Shown: positions 1-8,643 of the stretch, in pieces
Position numbering within the stretch: the first letter of the stretch is position 1
How the letters are laid out: each line of letters begins with the position of its first letter
Origin: Eisenibacter elegans DSM 3317
GTDB lineage: Bacteria; Bacteroidota; Bacteroidia; Cytophagales; Microscillaceae
Assembly: GCF_000430505.1 (NCBI RefSeq)
Contig: NZ_KE387154.1
Location: forward strand, 424,949 to 488,948
Direction: 5' to 3'
DNA length: 64,000 bases
Made by a program: the position numbers and the translations under genes
Notes under the pieces: model-generated
What the model was told of the DNA's origin: nothing
Database searches by the model: none
The model's input: the letters and a program-made list of their open reading frames with translations, nothing else

Positions 1-942
1 GTAGATATCGAGTGTCTGGGCATACATAGCAGCAGAGGCGCTGGTGTTGCCGGTGGTTTGTTTGAGCTTAGCCATATTTTTCAGGGCTTGCGCATATTCT
101 GCCGACTGTACCCCCCGGGTGTTGGTCAGTGCTTTCAGAATCTCCTCATAATACGGCTCAGCCTCTTGGTAGGCACCCATCGCAAAATGCGCCTGCGCCA
201 ACGCCTCGATTGTCTGGAGGTAGATAGGGTGTGTGCGCCCTGGTGTTTGGCGGTAGATATCGGCGGCTTCGCGGTAGAGCTTGATGGCTTCTGCATATTG
301 GCTTGTCTTGAGGCTGAAATCAGCCTTGGCTACTAGCGAAGCAGCATACTCCATATTGCGTAGCCCCAAGGATTTCTGTACCTCTACGGCTTGTTGATAG
401 TAGTTTTCGGCTTCGGTATAGCGATAAGTGGCCTTACACAAGTTTCCCATGGCTTGGAGTGCCTCAGCGTGGCCGGCGCTTTTGCCCTGTTTAATTTTTT
501 GGCGAATATCAAGCGACTGCCGGTAGTAGCGTTCGGCATCGGAGTAGTTGGCCTGCGCTAAGTATATTGTTCCGATGCTTTGTAATGTTTGGGCATACGC
601 CTCACTTTGAATACCAGTAGCATATTGACGAATTTTGAGTGTACGCTCAAAAATCTGTACAGATTGCTCCATTTTGCCTGTCGCATAGAGATAATAACCA
701 TAGTTGTGCATAAAATCGCCCAAGGCAGGGCTGTTTTTACCCAATACGGCTTCGGCCTGAGGGAGCAGTATTTCGGCCAAAGCCACTGCCTCGGCATAGC
801 GTTTTTGCTTGGCCGCTTTGGTCATTTCGTCGTAACGGAGCTTGAAACTGTCTTGACCAACAAGTCGTTGGGCAAATAACAGGGCCATACCGAAGAACAA
901 GATTTTGTACAAATCGTTGATTGTATAGATTCGCCAACTCAT
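1..942 (-). CDS. TPR-repeat protein, partial (C-terminus outside window)
   Basis: An open frame runs on the minus strand from an ATG at 942 to the window edge, giving 314 residues without a stop. The first 30 residues include a hydrophobic stretch (LFFGMALLFAQRLVG) that could be a signal peptide or anchor. The rest is a series of about 40-residue helical repeats of the kinesin-light-chain TPR type, with recurring patterns such as YAQTLQSIG, YAEAENYYQQA and YLQTIEALAQAHFAMG. In Bacteroidota such exported TPR arrays often precede a membrane histidine kinase or a CHAT domain, but the C-terminus is not visible, so the function is open. An upstream in-frame ATG at 960 is also possible. TPR identity is confident from the repeat pattern; the role is unknown. 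Confidence 0.8.
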   Translation of the reverse strand, partial: MSWRIYTINDLYKILFFGMALLFAQRLVGQDSFKLRYDEMTKAAKQKRYAEAVALAEILLPQAEAVLGKNSPALGDFMHNYGYYLYATGKMEQSVQIFERTLKIRQYATGIQSEAYAQTLQSIGTIYLAQANYSDAERYYRQSLDIRQKIKQGKSAGHAEALQAMGNLCKATYRYTEAENYYQQAVEVQKSLGLRNMEYAASLVAKADFSLKTSQYAEAIKLYREAADIYRQTPGRTHPIYLQTIEALAQAHFAMGAYQEAEPYYEEILKALTNTRGVQSAEYAQALKNMAKLKQTTGNTSASAAMYAQTLDIY

Positions 943-1232
943 AAGTGTGTGTATTAGCATAATTATGGATGATTAAGCCGCCTCAGAGTTCAATGAACTA
1001 TCGTAATTAGGTAAAAAAGCTAAAAAAATATTGCACATCAAAGATAATAAAGGTATAGCTTTTGATGTTTTGCCACAAACACATAAATTTCCAACAAATC
1101 TTACTTGTGTTGGCTTCTTCTAAACTAACGACGAACTGTGCTAAATCTTTTATATCCAACTTGTCGTAAAATACAAATAGTAACTTTTTGCCTCGTGGCC
1201 GGAGTGTTTTTACCGTTTTTGCTTAGTGATGT

Positions 1233-1427
1233 ATGAAAAAGATAGAATATAAAGTCATCCCCAAACCATTTGCCCCTGACGATCCGGCCTTTTATCAAGA
1301 AGAGCAAGAAACGATTGAGCGCGAAGAAGCCTCTGGATGGCAGTTAACAGAACGTAAGCACCGCCCTCACAAAGAGGAGGTGATTTTTGTGTTTCAACGT
1401 GAAATACCCCCAACGTCACAAGAGTAA
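1233..1427 (+). CDS. Small protein, possibly DUF4177-like
   Basis: A 64-residue protein begins MKKIEYKVIPKP, contains ASGWQLTERK and ends with a VIFVFQRE strand. The order of an N-terminal YKV strand, a helix, GW-x-L and a terminal FVF(Q/K)R strand resembles the small DUF4177 fold, but this is judged by eye only. It stands alone, with about 290 bases free of genes on its left (943-1232, where I see only AT-rich sequence) and panD on its right. A T-rich stretch ending in TTTTGC lies just upstream and could be a promoter. Function unknown. Confidence 0.55.
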   Translation: MKKIEYKVIPKPFAPDDPAFYQEEQETIEREEASGWQLTERKHRPHKEEVIFVFQREIPPTSQE

Positions 1428-1583
1428 GGCTGCTTGCTTGAGCAAATGTACCCAGCACAGTGTGCTAGGGCCAACCTTATCTGGCAAGCAAGGTATAATC
1501 TGATTGTTGCAAAACTAAACTTCCACGAGCTTTGTTTTGGGGGTAGTTGTGCTCCCACTGTTGTAGTTTTACGCTGTGGCAAG

Positions 1584-1612
1584 TTGGGTGCAGTTATTTT
1601 TTTCTACTTTTG
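1584..1612 (+). promoter_or_regulatory. Bacteroidota-type promoter of panD
   Basis: TTG at 1584-1586 is followed after 18 bases by TACTTTTG at 1605-1612, which matches the Bacteroidota primary sigma consensus TTG-N(17-23)-TAnnTTTG. The panD start codon is about 40 bases downstream. Confidence 0.7.
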
Positions 1613-1654
1613 CACCCGAAAGAGCGTTTATACCTCCCCTCCTGTTCAAAAACT

Positions 1655-1999
1655 ATGTTAGTCGAAGTTTTAAAATCCAAAATACACCGTGTCAAAGTTA
1701 CGCAAGCCGAACTACACTATGTAGGCAGCATCACTATCGATGAGGCTTTGCTCGAAGCGGCACAAATGTTTGAAAATCAAAAAGTTCAGATTGTCAATAT
1801 TGACAATGGTGAGCGCATTGAGACTTATATCATCAAAGGCAAACGTGGCTCTGGTGAGATTTGCCTCAACGGCCCTGCGGCGCGTCGTGTGCAGGTTGGA
1901 GATACCATCATCATCATTGCCTATGGTCTGTTACCTTTGGGCGAAGCCCAGAGCTACAAGCCGGTAGTCATTTTCCCGGATGAGCACAACCGCGTCTAG
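1655..1999 (+). CDS. panD: Aspartate 1-decarboxylase
   Basis: A 114-residue protein of typical PanD length. It converts L-aspartate to beta-alanine for pantothenate and CoA synthesis. The proenzyme self-cleaves between Gly24 and Ser25 to make the pyruvoyl cofactor; the motif HYVGSITID places Gly24-Ser25 exactly there. [15 protein letters not shown] and [10 protein letters not shown] are further family motifs. A longer open frame extends upstream to 1547, but the ATG at 1655 gives the family N-terminus ([16 protein letters not shown]) and sits downstream of the promoter at 1584-1612. A small hairpin (GAGGAA/TTCCTC, 2013-2028) lies between panD and the next gene 45 bases on, so read-through is possible. 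No panC is present in the window. Confidence 0.96.
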   Translation: MLVEVLKSKIHRVKVTQAELHYVGSITIDEALLEAAQMFENQKVQIVNIDNGERIETYIIKGKRGSGEICLNGPAARRVQVGDTIIIIAYGLLPLGEAQSYKPVVIFPDEHNRV

Positions 2000-2044
2000 G
2001 GTCTTTATTACTGAGGAATAGCTTCCTCTCCACCAACACTGTTT

Positions 2045-3073
2045 ATGCATCGCTACCTTTCGACAGTTTTGCGGTATTTGCTCTCTTTAGGGCTTGCTGT
2101 ATTTTTGATGTACTATGCCCTGCGACAAATTGATTATCGCTCGGTATTGGCAAGCTTTGTAGAAGCCAACTACGCGTGGATTTTGGTATCGGCAGCGATG
2201 GGCGTACTCAGTCATCTTATCAGAAGCCTACGATGGAAAATGTTGCTCTCTCCCTTGGGTTATCACCCTAGCCTAGGGCAAGTTTTTACAGCAGTGATGG
2301 GTAGCTATGTGGTCAATTTGGTTATTCCCAGAGGGGGCGAAGTATACCGCTGTGCGGTATTGATGCGCAGCGCCAAAGTACCCGTTACTGTCAGTCTGGG
2401 AACACTCATCTTAGAGCGCTTGATTGATGTACTCATCCTAGGAGCAATGATTGGCAGCTTGTTTTTGGTAGAGTTCAGCCGTTTTTGGGGCATTATTGAG
2501 CAGGTACTTCAGCCCAAGCTTCAGGCCTTGGGCTTGTCCAGCAGTGCGTTGTTGCTGTTTCCATTAGCATTGTTAAGCTTAGGCCTCGCTTTTTGGCTAT
2601 GGCTGCATATGCGCAAACGTCTTCAGGCCTGGCAGTTTTATGTGCGCGTAGAGCAATGGCTACAGGAGGTCTTCAAAGGGCTGCAAAGCATCCGTCAAGT
2701 CCCCAATAAAGCACTTTTTGTGCTTTATTCGCTCAGTATTTGGGGCTTGTACTTGGGGATGGCCTATGTGCTCTTCTTTTGTTTTGAGCATACTTCCGGC
2801 TTGTCGCTTTGGGTGGCGTATGTCAGCTTTGTGGCAGGAGCCATCGGAATGGCGGCTCCCGTACAAGGAGGCATCGGTGCATACCACATGCTCGTCAGTT
2901 GGGCATTTGAGAACACTGGACTGAGCGGGCAAGAGGCCATTGTGATGGCCACCTTTATGCATACCATCCAGACAGTGGTTGTGATGGTGGCCGGAGGTTG
3001 CACTTTGTTGATTTCTGCCCTATTTTTACAAAATCACCCACAGCCCAAACCCACGTATGCCGACAAAAATTAA
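2045..3073 (+). CDS. Flippase-like integral membrane protein (YbhN / LPG-synthase TM region family)
   Basis: A 342-residue, strongly hydrophobic protein with about eight membrane segments. It matches the lysylphosphatidylglycerol synthetase transmembrane-region family (UPF0104/YbhN): the conserved [11 protein letters not shown] and [15 protein letters not shown] near residues 55-105, LILERLIDV near 125, and [17 protein letters not shown] near residue 275. Members lacking the catalytic C-terminal domain are thought to move lipids or lipid-linked sugars across the inner membrane; the substrate cannot be told from sequence. Its 3' end overlaps the next gene by 17 bases, so it is probably co-translated with the RfaE2-like and radical SAM genes. 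Confidence 0.85.
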   Translation: MHRYLSTVLRYLLSLGLAVFLMYYALRQIDYRSVLASFVEANYAWILVSAAMGVLSHLIRSLRWKMLLSPLGYHPSLGQVFTAVMGSYVVNLVIPRGGEVYRCAVLMRSAKVPVTVSLGTLILERLIDVLILGAMIGSLFLVEFSRFWGIIEQVLQPKLQALGLSSSALLLFPLALLSLGLAFWLWLHMRKRLQAWQFYVRVEQWLQEVFKGLQSIRQVPNKALFVLYSLSIWGLYLGMAYVLFFCFEHTSGLSLWVAYVSFVAGAIGMAAPVQGGIGAYHMLVSWAFENTGLSGQEAIVMATFMHTIQTVVVMVAGGCTLLISALFLQNHPQPKPTYADKN

Positions 3074-3548
3074 AATTTATCCCAGCCCATCCGCGCTGCG
3101 TCCGTTGCTTGCCCAGTGGCAAAGCCAAGGCGAGCAGGTGGTTTTTACCAATGGGTGTTTCGACATTCTGCATTTAGGCCATATTGATTATCTCGAAAAA
3201 GCCCGCGAACTGGGGCAGCGACTCGTAGTAGGGCTCAATACGGATGCCTCTGTAGCAAGGCTCAAAGGCCCCAAGCGCCCAGTAGTGCCCGAGCACGCCC
3301 GCGCCCGACTGATAGCCGCCTTGGCTTTTGTTGATGCAGTGGTGTTGTTTGAGGAAGATACCCCTCTGACACTTATCCAAACACTACAGCCTGATATCTT
3401 GGTCAAAGGGAGTGATTATAGTGTAGACAATATCGTTGGCGCGGCAGAGGTCTTGGCCAATGGAGGGCAGGTACTGACTATCGACCTTGTGGATGGCTTT
3501 TCGACCAGCTTAATCATCGACAAAATCAGAGACGCTTACCGTGTATGA
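3057..3548 (+). CDS. rfaE2: RfaE2-type sugar-phosphate nucleotidyltransferase (ADP-heptose synthase family)
   Basis: A 163-residue cytidylyltransferase-like protein. [17 protein letters not shown] contains the nucleotide-binding HxGH motif (HLGH, residues 39-42), and [15 protein letters not shown] and [13 protein letters not shown] are typical of the C-terminal half of HldE/RfaE. The family transfers AMP to D-glycero-beta-D-manno-heptose 1-phosphate to make ADP-heptose for LPS cores. It is stand-alone: the HldE kinase half is absent and no heptose kinase, isomerase or epimerase gene is in the window, so the actual sugar could differ. It overlaps the gene before it by 17 bases and the one after by 4 (ATGA), which indicates translational coupling. 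Confidence 0.88.
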   Translation: MPTKIKIYPSPSALRPLLAQWQSQGEQVVFTNGCFDILHLGHIDYLEKARELGQRLVVGLNTDASVARLKGPKRPVVPEHARARLIAALAFVDAVVLFEEDTPLTLIQTLQPDILVKGSDYSVDNIVGAAEVLANGGQVLTIDLVDGFSTSLIIDKIRDAYRV

Positions 3549-4570
3549 TGCCGTTAGCCCTGCGCGAAGCGTGGTGCATCGCCCGCAAATCTAGCGTTCG
3601 GAAGCTTTACAACGCCTATCGACTGCGCCGTAGTTATGAGCACTCGCGCAAGTTGGGTAAGTCCCTGCACCAAGGTTTGCCCCTAAGCCTTTCAATAGAG
3701 CCTACCACTGCTTGTAACCTGCGCTGCCCAGAGTGTATCAGCGGCCTAAGGAGCTTTACCCGCCCCACCGGAATGCTCCAAAAGCAGATTCTCAAGGCTG
3801 TGCTCGATGAGCTGGACGAGTATTTGCTGTATCTCAACTTTTATTTTCAGGGGGAGCCTTTTCTCAACCCTAGTTTCTTGGAGCAGGTAGGAGAAGCTGC
3901 CCAACGAGGCATTTTCACCTCTACTTCTACCAATGGGCATTACCTCAACTCCGAAATGGCAGAGGCTGTGGTGCGCTCCGGGCTAGACAAGCTCATCATT
4001 TCGCTCGATGGTACTACACAAGAAACGTATGCCCAGTATCGTGTAGGGGGGCAGATTGACAAAGTACTGGAAGGTACTCGGCAAATCATCGAAGCCAAAC
4101 GACGACTGCGCAGCGCCTCTCCCTTGGTGGTATGGCAGTTTTTGGTGGTACGCCCCAACGAACATCAAATCGAAGAGGCGCGCCAAATGGCAAGAAAGCT
4201 AGGCGTAGATGGAATCGTGTTCAAAACAGCACAGATTTATGACTATGCCCAAGGCTCTCCCCTCATTCCTACCAATACACGCTACTCACGTTATCGCCCG
4301 CTGGGCAATGGGCAATATGCCCTCAAAAACGCCCTTGATGATCATTGCTGGCGAATGTGGAGCAGCTGTGTCATTACTTGGGATGGGCGTGTAGTGCCTT
4401 GTTGTTTTGACAAAGACGCGCAGCATAGCCTTGGCAAGCTCCCTCAAGAAAGTTTCCGAAGCTTGTGGCAAGGAGAGGCTTACAACCATTTCCGGCAACT
4501 AATTCTGAGCAACCGCTCACAAATCGATATCTGCCAAAACTGCACCGAGGGTAGTAAGGTCTGGGCTTAG
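3545..4570 (+). CDS. Radical SAM / SPASM-type protein
   Basis: A 341-residue protein. [13 protein letters not shown] holds the CxxxCxxC iron-sulfur ligands of a radical SAM enzyme (near residues 58-65). The C-terminal 90 residues carry a SPASM-like cysteine set ([22 protein letters not shown]) that would bind one or two auxiliary clusters. Relatives modify peptides or sugars, or act near polysaccharide genes; the substrate is unknown and no precursor-peptide gene is visible nearby. The start overlaps the RfaE2 stop as ATGA, giving a three-gene coupled unit with the flippase-like protein. Its TAG stop (4568-4570) interlocks with the TAA stop of uvrB on the other strand. Confidence 0.88.
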   Translation: MMPLALREAWCIARKSSVRKLYNAYRLRRSYEHSRKLGKSLHQGLPLSLSIEPTTACNLRCPECISGLRSFTRPTGMLQKQILKAVLDELDEYLLYLNFYFQGEPFLNPSFLEQVGEAAQRGIFTSTSTNGHYLNSEMAEAVVRSGLDKLIISLDGTTQETYAQYRVGGQIDKVLEGTRQIIEAKRRLRSASPLVVWQFLVVRPNEHQIEEARQMARKLGVDGIVFKTAQIYDYAQGSPLIPTNTRYSRYRPLGNGQYALKNALDDHCWRMWSSCVITWDGRVVPCCFDKDAQHSLGKLPQESFRSLWQGEAYNHFRQLILSNRSQIDICQNCTEGSKVWA

Positions 4571-6588
4571 GCTTTGTTTTTGAGCAGCTCTTTGTATTTG
4601 GCCAACTCATCGCGCAGGTGTGCGGCTTCGATAAAGTCAAGGTCTTTGGCAGCTCGCTCCATCGCTTTCTGGGTGTTTTTAACGAGTTGTTCCAGCTCCG
4701 TCTTGTTCATATACGAAGTTACAGGGTCGGCAGCCAGAGCAGCACTATAACCTTCCATTTCGTAGGATTGGGGGCTTGCCTTGCGGTCGGCCACAAGTGT
4801 TTGCCCCATAATGGCTTCTTTTGATTTTTTGGGTGTGTAAGGGGTGATATTGTGCAAGACATTGTACTCGTGCTGTACTTTTCGGCGGCGCTCGGTTTCG
4901 TCCATGGCGCGGCGCATCGAGTCCGTAATCTTATCGGCATAGAGGATAACGCGGCCTTTTTCATTACGGGCAGCGCGGCCAATGGTCTGAATGAGCGAAC
5001 GCTCATTGCGCAAGAATCCCTCTTTGTCTGCATCCATAATAGCAACCAAGCTCACCTCGGGCAGGTCTAGGCCTTCGCGCAAGAGGTTTACACCTACGAG
5101 TACATCAATGATACCAAGCCGCAGCTCGCGCAGGATTTCTACCCGTTCCAAGGGCTTGATGTCGGAGTGGATGTACTGACAGCGAATATCGAGCTTGGTG
5201 AGGTACTTGCTCAGCTCCTCAGCCATACGTTTGGTGAGGGTGGTAATCAGCACACGGCCTTCGTCTTCGAGGGTACGGCTGACTTCTTCGAGTAGGTCAT
5301 CAATCTGATTGACACTGGGGCGCACCGATATTTCGGGGTCTATCACGCCCGTAGGGCGGATGAGTTGTTCTACAATCACCCCTTCAGAGGCTTGCAGCTC
5401 GTAGTCGCCCGGAGTAGCACTGACAAAAATTACTTGGTTGACTAAGCGTTCAAATTCCTCAAAATTCAGCGGGCGGTTATCGAGTGCCGAGGGTAGTCGG
5501 AAGCCGTGTTCTACCAAGGAAATCTTGCGGGAGCGGTCGCCGCCATACATCCCCCGTATTTGTGGGATGGTTACGTGACTTTCATCGATGACAAGCAGGA
5601 AGTCGTCGGGGAAGTAATCAAACAAACAAAAAGGGCGTGTGCCGGGCTTGCGGCGGTCAAAATAACGGGAGTAGTTTTCGATACCGGAGCAGTAGCCTAG
5701 CTCTTGCATCATCTCTAAATCAAACTCTGTACGTTCTTTGATGCGCTCGGCTTCTTCGCGCTTACGCTCTTGCTCAAAAAATTGAATCTGCTTGACGAGG
5801 TCGTCTCTAATTTCGTTCATTGCCGTGTGGAGGGTCTCTTGCCCTGTTACGAAGAGGTTGGCTGGGAAAATGGCAATGGCTTGCTCTTCGGCCAACTTTT
5901 GATTGTTGCTGGGGTTGATGCGGTGGATGGCTTCTACTTCATCACCAAAAAAATAAATGCGGTAGGCAAAATCATCATAGGCTACAAAAATATCTACGGT
6001 ATCGCCTTTGACTCTAAAATTACCCCGCATAAAATCTCCCTCAGTACGGCTATAAAGGATGTTGACCAAGGCATACAAAAGCTGCTGTCGGTTGATGAGA
6101 TCCCCTACGGCTAGACGCAGCACGTTTTTGCCAAATTCTTCGGGGTTGCCAATACCATAGATACAAGAAACTGAGGCAACCACCAGTACATCGCTTCGCC
6201 CCGAAAGCAAGGAAGATGTGGCGCTAAGGCGCAACTTTTCGATTTCATCATTAATAGCCAGCGCCTTCTCAATATATGTCCCTGTGGTGGGCAAATATGC
6301 CTCCGGTTGGTAGTAGTCGTAGTATGAGATAAAATACTCTATCGCATTGTTGGGGAAAAACTGTTTAAACTCTCCGTAGAGCTGTGCTGCTAGGGTTTTG
6401 TTATGGCTCAGCACTAAGGTCGGTCGGTTGATTTGGGTTATTACGTTGGCGACGGTAAAGGTCTTGCCCGAGCCTGTTACACCTAATAAGGTCTGGGCGC
6501 GTTCTCCTTTGCGTAGGCCTTCGACCAATTGGCGGATGGCGGCGGGCTGATCACCAGTAGGTTGATAATCTGAAACGAGTTCAAACAT
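4567..6588 (-). CDS. uvrB: Excinuclease ABC subunit B
   Basis: A 673-residue, full-length UvrB. It is the damage-verifying helicase-like subunit of nucleotide excision repair, working with UvrA and UvrC. Visible features are Walker A GVTGSGKT (residues 35-42), the damage-probing beta-hairpin YYDYYQPEAYLP (about 87-98), ATPGDYEL, the helicase motif IGRAARN, and a C-terminal UVR helix pair (about 625-668, FIEAAHLRDELAKYKEL) that binds UvrC. The gene has its own promoter (6621-6650) and is transcribed towards the radical SAM gene, with which its stop codon overlaps. mfd lies nearby on the same strand, so two excision-repair genes flank gldJ. Confidence 0.98.
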   Translation of the reverse strand: MFELVSDYQPTGDQPAAIRQLVEGLRKGERAQTLLGVTGSGKTFTVANVITQINRPTLVLSHNKTLAAQLYGEFKQFFPNNAIEYFISYYDYYQPEAYLPTTGTYIEKALAINDEIEKLRLSATSSLLSGRSDVLVVASVSCIYGIGNPEEFGKNVLRLAVGDLINRQQLLYALVNILYSRTEGDFMRGNFRVKGDTVDIFVAYDDFAYRIYFFGDEVEAIHRINPSNNQKLAEEQAIAIFPANLFVTGQETLHTAMNEIRDDLVKQIQFFEQERKREEAERIKERTEFDLEMMQELGYCSGIENYSRYFDRRKPGTRPFCLFDYFPDDFLLVIDESHVTIPQIRGMYGGDRSRKISLVEHGFRLPSALDNRPLNFEEFERLVNQVIFVSATPGDYELQASEGVIVEQLIRPTGVIDPEISVRPSVNQIDDLLEEVSRTLEDEGRVLITTLTKRMAEELSKYLTKLDIRCQYIHSDIKPLERVEILRELRLGIIDVLVGVNLLREGLDLPEVSLVAIMDADKEGFLRNERSLIQTIGRAARNEKGRVILYADKITDSMRRAMDETERRRKVQHEYNVLHNITPYTPKKSKEAIMGQTLVADRKASPQSYEMEGYSAALAADPVTSYMNKTELEQLVKNTQKAMERAAKDLDFIEAAHLRDELAKYKELLKNKA

Positions 6589-6620
6589 TGCGTTATACTT
6601 TTGGTATTATCTCCGAACAA

Positions 6621-6650
6621 CGAAGATACGGCTTTTGTTTGAGAGCACAA
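6621..6650 (-). promoter_or_regulatory. Probable promoter of uvrB
   Basis: On the minus strand TTG (6648-6650) is followed after 19 bases by TATCTTCG (6621-6628), one base off the consensus TAnnTTTG. It lies 33 bases upstream of the uvrB start codon. Confidence 0.55.
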
Positions 6651-6819
6651 AAATAATGTTTTTTGAATATTAGAGTGCGATTTTATGTACTTAAAAAACA
6701 ATCATAAACAACTGTATATAAGGCTATTAGCTTTGTTTTTTAGTATAAAAATACGTCTTTTTGCTTTGGTTATGAATATGATTTTTTGTATTTTTACTTA
6801 TTAACTAAAAGCAAAAACA

Positions 6820-7044
6820 ATGGGTCAATTCAGCAGAGCAGCTGCCAATTCGAGCGGCATTGTATCAGTTAGTTATGATGCCTTTTGCGAGGTGTTAGAA
6901 ATCATTTTCAGCCATGGCGGTATCTACGAGTATAGCCGTGTACCGGCTCCGGTGGTCAAGGCTTTGCGCCAAGCCAAGTCTCCTGGGGTATATTTCAATG
7001 AGTATATCCGGCCTTACTATACCTACCGCAAGGTGCGGGACTAG
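6820..7044 (+). CDS. KTSC-domain small protein
   Basis: A 74-residue protein. The order GIVSVSYDAFCEVLEIIF, then GGIYEYSRVPAPVVKAL, then GVYFNEYIRPYY matches the KTSC domain (named for a lysyl-tRNA-synthetase-associated C-terminal domain), which also occurs as tiny free-standing proteins of unknown function. It stands alone between divergent uvrB and convergent gldJ and ends 28 bases before a bidirectional terminator hairpin. The 231 bases upstream are AT-rich and contain no other gene. Confidence 0.75.
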   Translation: MGQFSRAAANSSGIVSVSYDAFCEVLEIIFSHGGIYEYSRVPAPVVKALRQAKSPGVYFNEYIRPYYTYRKVRD

Positions 7045-7072
7045 GCGAGGTAGAGCCAGAGCTTTAAACTTC

Positions 7073-7097
7073 AAAACCCCTCTTTTGGAGGGGTTTT
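7073..7097. terminator. Bidirectional intrinsic terminator
   Basis: AAAACCCCTC (7073-7082) pairs with GAGGGGTTTT (7088-7097) across a five-base loop, with A and T tracts at its ends. It sits between the convergent KTSC gene and gldJ and can serve both. Confidence 0.8.
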
Positions 7098-7135
7098 GAG
7101 ATTCACAGAAGTTGTGTGCAAAAAATAGGCTTGTC

Positions 7136-8503
7136 TTATTTCTTTTGAGAGCGGCGTTTTTCACCTTCGCGCTCGCCAGCCATAATCATCGCGCATCGGA
7201 AACCGATATAATCACGTTTAGCGTTTTTGTCGGCAAAGCGGCGTGTACCGGGCGACATCCAGTAGGCTACGTCTCTCCAAGAACCTCCTTTGTATACACG
7301 AGAGTTGTCGTCTACCAAAGAGTTGGAAGTATTGTCTGGGTTGTAGGGCTCTTTGCCATCACGGAATACGGTTTGTGTGGTATCAGAGCCTAGCTTAGAG
7401 TCGAGTAGTTTTTGGCGACGCACAGGGTTGAGGTCGTTGACATCACGGAGAGAGTTGGGTCGGTATACGTCTTCTACCCATTCGCTTACGTTGCCGCCCA
7501 TGTTGTAGAGGCCGTAATCGTTAGGGGGGTAAGCAAAGATGTACTCGGTGATGAGCGAACCGTCATTGAGCTTTCCGGCAATACCGGCATAGTCACCACG
7601 TCCGCGCTTGAAGTTGGCCAACATAAAGCCCATCGGATACTGCTTGGTGTCGTAAGGGTTACGTACGGCGTGGCCGTCCCAAGGGTATACACGTCCATTA
7701 GATTGGTTTTCGTCGTTGTATTGCGTACCTACGAGCGCTTTAGAGGCATATTCCCATTCGGCTTCAGTTGGGAGGCGGTAATCGGGAACTACGATGCCTG
7801 ATTCGAGAGATGCGGCTTCGTCGTCGGGCAGTGATTCAACAGCGCTTACTTTTCCTTTTTTCTTTGCTTCTTTGGTTAGGTTGAGGTTTACAACCATTGT
7901 ACGCCAGTAGCAGAAGTCACGGGCTTGTACCCAAGATACCCCTACAACAGGGAAAAAGCGGAAGCCTGGGTAGCGCAAGTAGTTGGCTACATAAGAGTCG
8001 TTGAAGGCCAGCTCAGAAGCCCAAACGGTTGTATCAGGATAGATAATTTGCGACTTGAACACGTCTGCGCCAATTTCTTGGTACAACGGCGGAATACGGT
8101 CATCGTTTTCGCCGCTCAAATAAAAAGCCATATATTCCAACCAGTGGATATTGGCAATTTCGGTTTGGTCCATAAAGAAAGACTGGATACTCACTGTACG
8201 CTCGATGTTGTCGTGTGCGTTGGTGATATCCTCCTCAGCAGAACCCATAATCATACGGCCACCTTCGATGAAGACCAAGTTAGGGGCATCGGGTTGGCCT
8301 TGATAGTCGGCTACGACAAAGCTGATGGCTCCCTCGGAGTCATCATTATACTTTACGCCGGTAACCATACTGCGTTGGCCTTTGTTGCTGACGTTCTTGC
8401 TGTTTTGGAAACCTTTATTCTTTTTACCAAAACAAGAGGTGAGCAAAAATGCGCTAAGGGCGAGCAAACATAGGTTTTTGACAAATCGCCTATTCTTATT
8501 CAT
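7136..8503 (-). CDS. gldJ: Gliding motility lipoprotein GldJ (FGE-sulfatase fold)
   Basis: A 455-residue lipoprotein. The start chosen is the ATG at 8503, which gives a clean lipoprotein signal (basic N-terminus, hydrophobic core, LLTSC with Cys24); a longer frame to 8575 would spoil it. The body is a formylglycine-generating-enzyme/SUMF1-like domain: LVFIEGGRMIMGS, SFFMDQTEIANIHWLEYM, YRLPTEAEWEYAS, MGGNVSEWVEDVYRP, YKGGSWRD and IGFRCAM. GldJ is an outer-membrane lipoprotein needed for gliding and, with GldK/L/M/N, for type IX secretion. GldK has the same fold; the ERTVSIQSFFMDQTEIANIHWLEY region fits GldJ better. It is isolated here from other gld/por genes. It has its own promoter at 8558-8587. 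Confidence 0.88.
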   Translation of the reverse strand: MNKNRRFVKNLCLLALSAFLLTSCFGKKNKGFQNSKNVSNKGQRSMVTGVKYNDDSEGAISFVVADYQGQPDAPNLVFIEGGRMIMGSAEEDITNAHDNIERTVSIQSFFMDQTEIANIHWLEYMAFYLSGENDDRIPPLYQEIGADVFKSQIIYPDTTVWASELAFNDSYVANYLRYPGFRFFPVVGVSWVQARDFCYWRTMVVNLNLTKEAKKKGKVSAVESLPDDEAASLESGIVVPDYRLPTEAEWEYASKALVGTQYNDENQSNGRVYPWDGHAVRNPYDTKQYPMGFMLANFKRGRGDYAGIAGKLNDGSLITEYIFAYPPNDYGLYNMGGNVSEWVEDVYRPNSLRDVNDLNPVRRQKLLDSKLGSDTTQTVFRDGKEPYNPDNTSNSLVDDNSRVYKGGSWRDVAYWMSPGTRRFADKNAKRDYIGFRCAMIMAGEREGEKRRSQKK

Positions 8504-8557
8504 ACCTGTAAATGTTACTTTATTAAAACTTCTGTTATGATGCAGTGGATTGGTTTT

Positions 8558-8587
8558 CAAACATACTAAAAACACGAATTATGCCAA
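8558..8587 (-). promoter_or_regulatory. Promoter of gldJ
   Basis: On the minus strand TTG (8585-8587) is followed after 19 bases by TATGTTTG (8558-8565), a full match to TTG-N19-TAnnTTTG. The leader would be about 50 bases, which supports the ATG at 8503 as the start. Confidence 0.75.
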
Positions 8588-8643
8588 ATGATTCGGAGTG
8601 ATATTTTTATTGTCATTTTAGGGCATTATTTTCTAACTCAGGC

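Noticed and set aside
58..336. Plus-strand frame near the left edge
   Set aside because: The minus strand carries a TPR array open for all of 1-942, with periodic helices; the plus frame is its shadow.
1547..1654. N-terminal extension of panD
   Set aside because: It runs through the promoter and shifts the Gly24-Ser25 cleavage site; the ATG at 1655 gives the family length.
7412..7801. 129-residue plus-strand frame inside gldJ
   Set aside because: It is antisense to a well-conserved FGE-sulfatase domain, with no domain of its own.
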